From Chloroflexota bacterium (GTDB taxonomy: Bacteria > Chloroflexota > Anaerolineae > Promineifilales > Promineifilaceae), in contig JAAEOP010000031.1 of NCBI GenBank assembly GCA_024223125.1, positions 1-19,305 on the forward strand: DNA of 19,305 bases, read 5' to 3'. The notes under the pieces are model-generated. The model was given only the letters and a program-made list of their open reading frames with translations. It was not told the DNA's origin and did not search any database. Made by a program: the position numbers and the translations under genes. Positions within the stretch are counted from its first letter, which is position 1. Each line of letters starts with the position of its first letter. Shown one piece after another: positions 15,500-19,305 of this stretch.

Positions 15500-17317
15500 A
15501 TGACAGAAGAACCCAAAACAACAGAGCAACTCATTATTGGCTTGAAACAGGATATGGGTGGACGGCCGAACATGGAAGATTGTATTGACGCTCGCCACCT
15601 GACAACGGGTGAAGGACTGCCCTTAACGGTGGCCATGGTAGCCGATGGTATTGGCGGCCATAGTTGTGGTGAAGTCGCTTCCCAAATGACGATTGATACC
15701 ACCTTTGCCGAAATTGAAGCCGCTTCATTGGCTAATCCTGATCAACTGCCGCAGCTGCTGGCCTATGCCCTGAAGAAGTCTAATGAGGCGGTGCACAAGG
15801 CAGCACGAGAAGATAGGGAAAAAGAGGGCATGGGAACGACAGCGACTATCGCGGCCGTCCATGAAAACAACCTCTATCTAGCCAATGTGGGGGACAGCCG
15901 CGCCTATTTAATCCGTGACGGCCGTGCCCAACAACTTTCCGTAGACCATACCTGGTCACGGGAAATGGTGCGGCTGGGTCATTTGACGCCCGCGGAGGCG
16001 GAAGCGCATCCTAAAGCAGAGGCGCTGGTGCGTTCCATTGGTTACACCAGTAAGCTGGAAGTTGATACCGGCCTTTACTTGAATGGGGATGAGGCGGAAG
16101 AAACAGCCCGACAAAATCAGGGGTATCCCCTACAAAAAGATGACCGCATTGTGCTTTGTTCTGACGGCTTGATTAAGGAACTGCGCCATAATAAAGCGGT
16201 GCATTTTGTGGAAGAGGCTGAAATCATCCGGATCGTCACCCAGTATCCGGCCCAAAAAGCGGCCGAAACCTTGGTTAAGAAGGCGCTCTCCCGCAAAGCG
16301 GATGATAATGTGAGCGTCATTGTGCTGGAAATGCCGGATAGTCAACGCAAGAAAGCGGCGGTCGTTGCTGCGCCAGCACAAGGCGGCGGCAAAGGTTTGC
16401 TTTATGCTGTTATTGCTGTATTGGCCATCATTATCTTGGGTGGCGGGGCTTATTTCATGTTTTTCGGCGGGGAGGAGACGACGGCCGTTGCGCCCACAGA
16501 ATTACCCCCAACCGTAGAAACAGTAGAAGAGGTGGTGGTGGTAGTGGAAGATACGGCCGTGCCCGAAGCTACCCCAGAGCCGCCCACAGCCTCCCTTGAT
16601 GTGGTTGAAATTTCTATTGCTTCCGGTGGGAATGGGTTACGTCTGGATGGCGATGCTGTGTCTGGGGACACCGCGCAGGTAACGGCCGCCCAAACATTGG
16701 AAAATCAGGTCGGCATTGCCCAACTCAAGCTGCCCGGTGATGTGGATTTATTTATGGATGCGGACACGGCCGTGCGAATCATTGCCGTTACACCCCAAAC
16801 CCAAATTCTGCTGTTAAAAGGGCAGGTGGTAGTAAATACCCGTTCGCAGTCGGCCGTTGTTGAAAATTCAGTAGACGATACGGCAACTGTGACTAATGGC
16901 ATTATGGCAGCCAGATATAGCGACGCACCGTACGAATTTATCGTTAGCTGTCTGGTGCGGGCGAACTGCCAACTGCTTGGCGGCGCTGGCGGCGCCGAAA
17001 CGCTGGCTTCTGGAGAAAGAAGCTTGTTTGACGGGGCCGGCCCTGGAGAGGCAGAACCGGCCCATTTTGAAAACTTCTTACACCTGGCGCCGGGCCTGGT
17101 TCCCACCCCAACGAATACACCCACCCCGACGAATACACCCACGCCAACCTTCACGCCATCACCCATACCACCGACCGCAACCTTTACGCCCACACCGACA
17201 GAAACACCAACAACAGCGCCGCCATCGCCCCAACCACCTCCAGGTGGCGGCGGTGATGGGGGGCAAAATCCGCCATCAACAAAAACGCCGCCTCCAAATC
17301 GGGGTGGTGGCGGTTAA
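15500..17317 (+). CDS. Transmembrane PP2C-type Ser/Thr phosphatase with FecR-like ectodomain
   Basis: The 605-residue protein removes phosphate from Ser/Thr and is the natural counterpart of the kinases here. The cytoplasmic PP2C domain (about 10-280) has all the key metal ligands: N-M-E-D near 24-27, V-A-D49-G-I-G-G-H, C-S-D222-G and D268-D269-N; other PP2C landmarks are G-T-T-A and V-G-D-S-R-A. A TM helix lies at about 298-320. The outside part (about 370-515) is homologous to the kinase ectodomain of the gene at 2-1999: K-G-Q-V-V-V-N-T aligns with its G-R-L-L-I-N-T, then T-N-G-I-M, a Cys pair (484 and 490) and S-G-E-R-S. A Thr/Pro stalk and a Gly/Pro-rich tail end the protein. The architecture resembles PstP of Actinobacteria, but with a different sensor. 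It sits 92 nt after the pseudokinase gene, same strand, probably in one operon. Confidence 0.93.
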   Translation: MTEEPKTTEQLIIGLKQDMGGRPNMEDCIDARHLTTGEGLPLTVAMVADGIGGHSCGEVASQMTIDTTFAEIEAASLANPDQLPQLLAYALKKSNEAVHKAAREDREKEGMGTTATIAAVHENNLYLANVGDSRAYLIRDGRAQQLSVDHTWSREMVRLGHLTPAEAEAHPKAEALVRSIGYTSKLEVDTGLYLNGDEAEETARQNQGYPLQKDDRIVLCSDGLIKELRHNKAVHFVEEAEIIRIVTQYPAQKAAETLVKKALSRKADDNVSVIVLEMPDSQRKKAAVVAAPAQGGGKGLLYAVIAVLAIIILGGGAYFMFFGGEETTAVAPTELPPTVETVEEVVVVVEDTAVPEATPEPPTASLDVVEISIASGGNGLRLDGDAVSGDTAQVTAAQTLENQVGIAQLKLPGDVDLFMDADTAVRIIAVTPQTQILLLKGQVVVNTRSQSAVVENSVDDTATVTNGIMAARYSDAPYEFIVSCLVRANCQLLGGAGGAETLASGERSLFDGAGPGEAEPAHFENFLHLAPGLVPTPTNTPTPTNTPTPTFTPSPIPPTATFTPTPTETPTTAPPSPQPPPGGGGDGGQNPPSTKTPPPNRGGGG

Positions 17318-17428
17318 TACTGTTTGCGGCTTGTTTAACAACCAACCTCCGGAACGTTTGTTTAGCAGTTGGCTTATCGCAACAGGCGAAACCTCCCGGA
17401 TGTTTATTTACAAGAAGAGGGAAACAAG

Positions 17429-19305
17429 ATGAACAAGATAACCACTGGGATCAAAGCTAATCAGAGTATCAGAATTGGAACTCTTTTTTTTGCGCTAGTT
17501 GTGGCGGTCACGGCCGTGTTCACATTTGTCAATGCCATGGCCTTGTTGGCTGAACCTTTGCAAGCTGGCGACCCGGAAATATTGCAAGTTGATTTTTCTA
17601 GCGATCTGCCATTGTATGAAAATCCTGGTTCAGATCGTATAGTCTATTTCAATAACAATCAAGCCGGGCAGTTGACTGCCAGCTTTCAGATTTCAGGAAC
17701 GCCGCCGCTAACTTTTACGGCCGGGCCAGGATTTGATCAGGCTACGTCTATCACTTTAACGAACAGCATAACGAATTGGACTGTTCCGATTGTGTACCAG
17801 GTTACGACCGGGGATGTTTCAGAAAATATTGCCTACACTGTTAATAATGCGCTGACGGATACGGCCGTCATCACCTACATCCAAGACATTACTGCCCCCA
17901 CCACAACGTTACAACCCATTCCAGACATCATTAGCATGACAACATCCACATTGGTTTTGAGTGGAACCGTACAAGATACTGAGTCTGGTATCTCTGACAC
18001 ACATGCGGCCGTTAACAGCAATCCTCTGACTATAACCTTAGACAATACCACAGACCCCATTACACAAAGCGGCTGGTCGGCAAGCTGGTCAGTTCCTCCT
18101 AATACAGATGGGGGCAGCTACAATCTGGAATATTGGTCAGAAGATAATGTGGACAATATAGAAGGGACACAGTCGGTCATGTTTGAAGTAGATAATGTGC
18201 CCCCGCAAATAACTTTGTCTACCACTGTTCCGGCGCTCATTACCTCGTCCTTTTCCTCTCCCTTGATGTTAACAGGGTTTGTGCAGGATGGCCGCGGCAT
18301 TACGCTGACAAAAGGGGTAACTGTGTCCATAGATAGTTCACCTTTGACAGTTGTGTTGGCTAACCAGACTCCACCTATACAACAAAGTGATTGGTCGGCC
18401 GATTGGCCTGTACCCGCTATGACGGATGGCGTTTTGTTTAAGCTGGCTTATGGAGGCAAAGATGATGCTGGCAACACGGCCGCCCCTTCCAGCCAAACCT
18501 TCCTGGTTGACAATTATGTTCCCGACCCCCTCAACCCCACACTGGCAATAGTTAATTCTACGGCCATGGTCAGTTGGGGAATGTCGGCCGCAGATGTGGC
18601 CAAATATCAGGTGCAAGTGCAAAATGATGATGGCGCTACGATCAGTGATCAAATCGTGACAGATACCAGTTTGACGCTGCCAGTAGAGTGTGGTCATACC
18701 TATCAGGCGCTGATCCGAGCCTTTGATCAGGTAGGGAATGTGAGTGGTTGGGCAACGACGGCTATGAGCAACGTAATCAACTGCCAAATTTTCCTACCGA
18801 TGGTAGTTTATCAAATTACCTTAATTGCAAATGGCGATATAACGATAGACTCTGCCCGCTTTGCCGGGGCCACCAGCTATATCCCCGCTGTGACGCTTGA
18901 TTTTAGCAGCATCACCTTCTCACAGACTCCTACCGAGATGCGTATCTGGCGAGCCGACCAACCTGTACCCAATACCTGGGTAGTTTACCAGGAAACAGGC
19001 AATACCCTGACCTTGAATGACCAGACCTTGGGGTTACAAGAAATCAACGCTCAATTCCGCCGGCCAGGTTTCAGTGAAGCTGCCGTGACCACCACGCCTG
19101 TCTTTTACATACCCAATGGGGATTTTAACGATAATTCTCTGGCTGATTGGGTGACATCTGGCGGTTTGCCGGCCGCAATTGTGAATGGCAATTTGCGTTT
19201 GGGCGACTCCACCTCCTCTTGTACAAATTCACCGCCGGGTGTGGCCACGGCCGTCATAAACCTGGATATGCCTACTGACTCTGGCTACAAATTATACATA
19301 GATGC
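17429..19305 (+). CDS. Secreted Ig/Fn3-repeat surface protein, 3'-truncated by window edge
   Basis: The frame stays open from the ATG at 17429 to the last base (625 codons and two bases), so the gene continues beyond the window. AGAGGG lies about 7 nt upstream. Residues 1-45 form a Sec signal peptide: N-K-I-T-T-G-I-K, a hydrophobic core (L-F-F-A-L-V-V-A-V-T-A-V-F-T-F-V) and an A-L-L-A / L-Q-A-G cleavage region. After that come several Ig-like beta repeats ('D-N-V-P-P-Q-I-T-L' and 'D-x-x-A-P-T-T' boundaries, D-D-A-G-N-T turns), an Fn3-like module (about 365-450), then N-C-Q-I-F-L-P-M-V, similar to an F/Y-L-P-x-V motif common in extracellular Chloroflexota proteins. The last part (about 567 on) begins I-P-N-G-D-F, a typical start of a carbohydrate-binding jelly roll. 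The 111-nt gap before it (17318-17428) holds no repeat or terminator that I can identify. No enzyme motif is visible; it is probably an adhesin or structural surface protein. Confidence 0.8.
   Translation, partial: MNKITTGIKANQSIRIGTLFFALVVAVTAVFTFVNAMALLAEPLQAGDPEILQVDFSSDLPLYENPGSDRIVYFNNNQAGQLTASFQISGTPPLTFTAGPGFDQATSITLTNSITNWTVPIVYQVTTGDVSENIAYTVNNALTDTAVITYIQDITAPTTTLQPIPDIISMTTSTLVLSGTVQDTESGISDTHAAVNSNPLTITLDNTTDPITQSGWSASWSVPPNTDGGSYNLEYWSEDNVDNIEGTQSVMFEVDNVPPQITLSTTVPALITSSFSSPLMLTGFVQDGRGITLTKGVTVSIDSSPLTVVLANQTPPIQQSDWSADWPVPAMTDGVLFKLAYGGKDDAGNTAAPSSQTFLVDNYVPDPLNPTLAIVNSTAMVSWGMSAADVAKYQVQVQNDDGATISDQIVTDTSLTLPVECGHTYQALIRAFDQVGNVSGWATTAMSNVINCQIFLPMVVYQITLIANGDITIDSARFAGATSYIPAVTLDFSSITFSQTPTEMRIWRADQPVPNTWVVYQETGNTLTLNDQTLGLQEINAQFRRPGFSEAAVTTTPVFYIPNGDFNDNSLADWVTSGGLPAAIVNGNLRLGDSTSSCTNSPPGVATAVINLDMPTDSGYKLYID

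Noticed and set aside
16705..17193. Minus-strand open frame with V-G-V-G-V repeats
   Set aside because: It is the antisense reading of the Thr/Pro stalk codons of the PP2C gene.
17318..17428. Possible riboswitch or terminator before the last gene
   Set aside because: The GGCGAAACC-like string recalls c-di-GMP riboswitch parts, but I could not fit the conserved stems, and no hairpin with T-tract is present.
16896..17432. Open frame of 178 codons overlapping the PP2C 3' end
   Set aside because: It is a shadow of the PP2C gene with Pro/His/Arg-rich low-complexity sequence, and no ribosome-binding site.

Overview
The window looks like the chromosome of a monoderm, filamentous-type Chloroflexota bacterium (Anaerolineae/Ardenticatenia-like). 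This is an inference from gene style, not from a marker gene. The clues are large membrane Ser/Thr kinases with Thr-Pro-rich extracellular stalks, a secreted Ig-repeat protein carrying an 'IFLPMV' motif, a type VII (WXG100/EccC) secretion core, about half G+C, and a very high density of the palindrome CGGCCG inside genes.

Layout. (1) 2-1999 (+): the 3' part of a transmembrane Ser/Thr kinase. It has only the end of the kinase domain, then a cytoplasmic linker with repeated D/N-A-T-x-I/V motifs, one membrane helix, a FecR-like ectodomain and a C-terminal beta-rich domain. (2) 2108-2740 (-): a YukD-like ubiquitin-fold domain fused to a canonical FHA domain, convergent with gene 1. (3) A divergent intergenic region (2741-2992) with candidate promoters and a REP-like palindromic element. 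(4) 2993-3280 (+): a WXG100 protein. (5) 3281-3532: a second intergenic region with a perfect 15-bp hairpin. (6) 3533-7792 (+): a three-ATPase EccC/EssC-like motor. (7) 7806-8888 (+): a CHAP-domain protein with an EspC/WXG-like N-terminus, a likely secreted cell-wall hydrolase or toxin. (8) 8923-12336 (+): an active-looking Ser/Thr kinase with FHA, two Ig-like domains, a TM helix, TSP3-type calcium repeats and a jelly-roll-like ectodomain. (9) 12441-15407 (+): a paralogue whose kinase domain has lost its catalytic Asp and DFG and whose ectodomain is a degenerate M14 carboxypeptidase. (10) 15500-17317 (+): a transmembrane PP2C phosphatase whose ectodomain is homologous to that of the gene 1 kinase. 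(11) 17429 to the edge (+): a secreted Ig/Fn3-repeat protein, cut off by the window.

Together the genes describe a type VII secretion core (WXG100 substrate, EccC motor, ubiquitin-like YukD partner, CHAP effector) embedded in a complete write/read/erase Ser/Thr phosphorylation circuit: kinases, three FHA readers and a PP2C eraser. The repeated D-A-T-x-I motifs, also found as D-K-T-F-I in the YukD-FHA protein, are candidate phosphoacceptor sites that could link the two. No EccB, EccD channel, EccE or mycosin is visible, so the secretion apparatus is either incomplete here or replaced by lineage-specific parts. The membrane pseudokinase is an attractive analogue of EssB/YukC.

Almost every gap between genes carries a short array of 7- or 8-nt repeats, different in sequence at each site, and three of these are paired with an inverted copy that makes a hairpin. 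I saw no rRNA, tRNA, CRISPR array or transposase.
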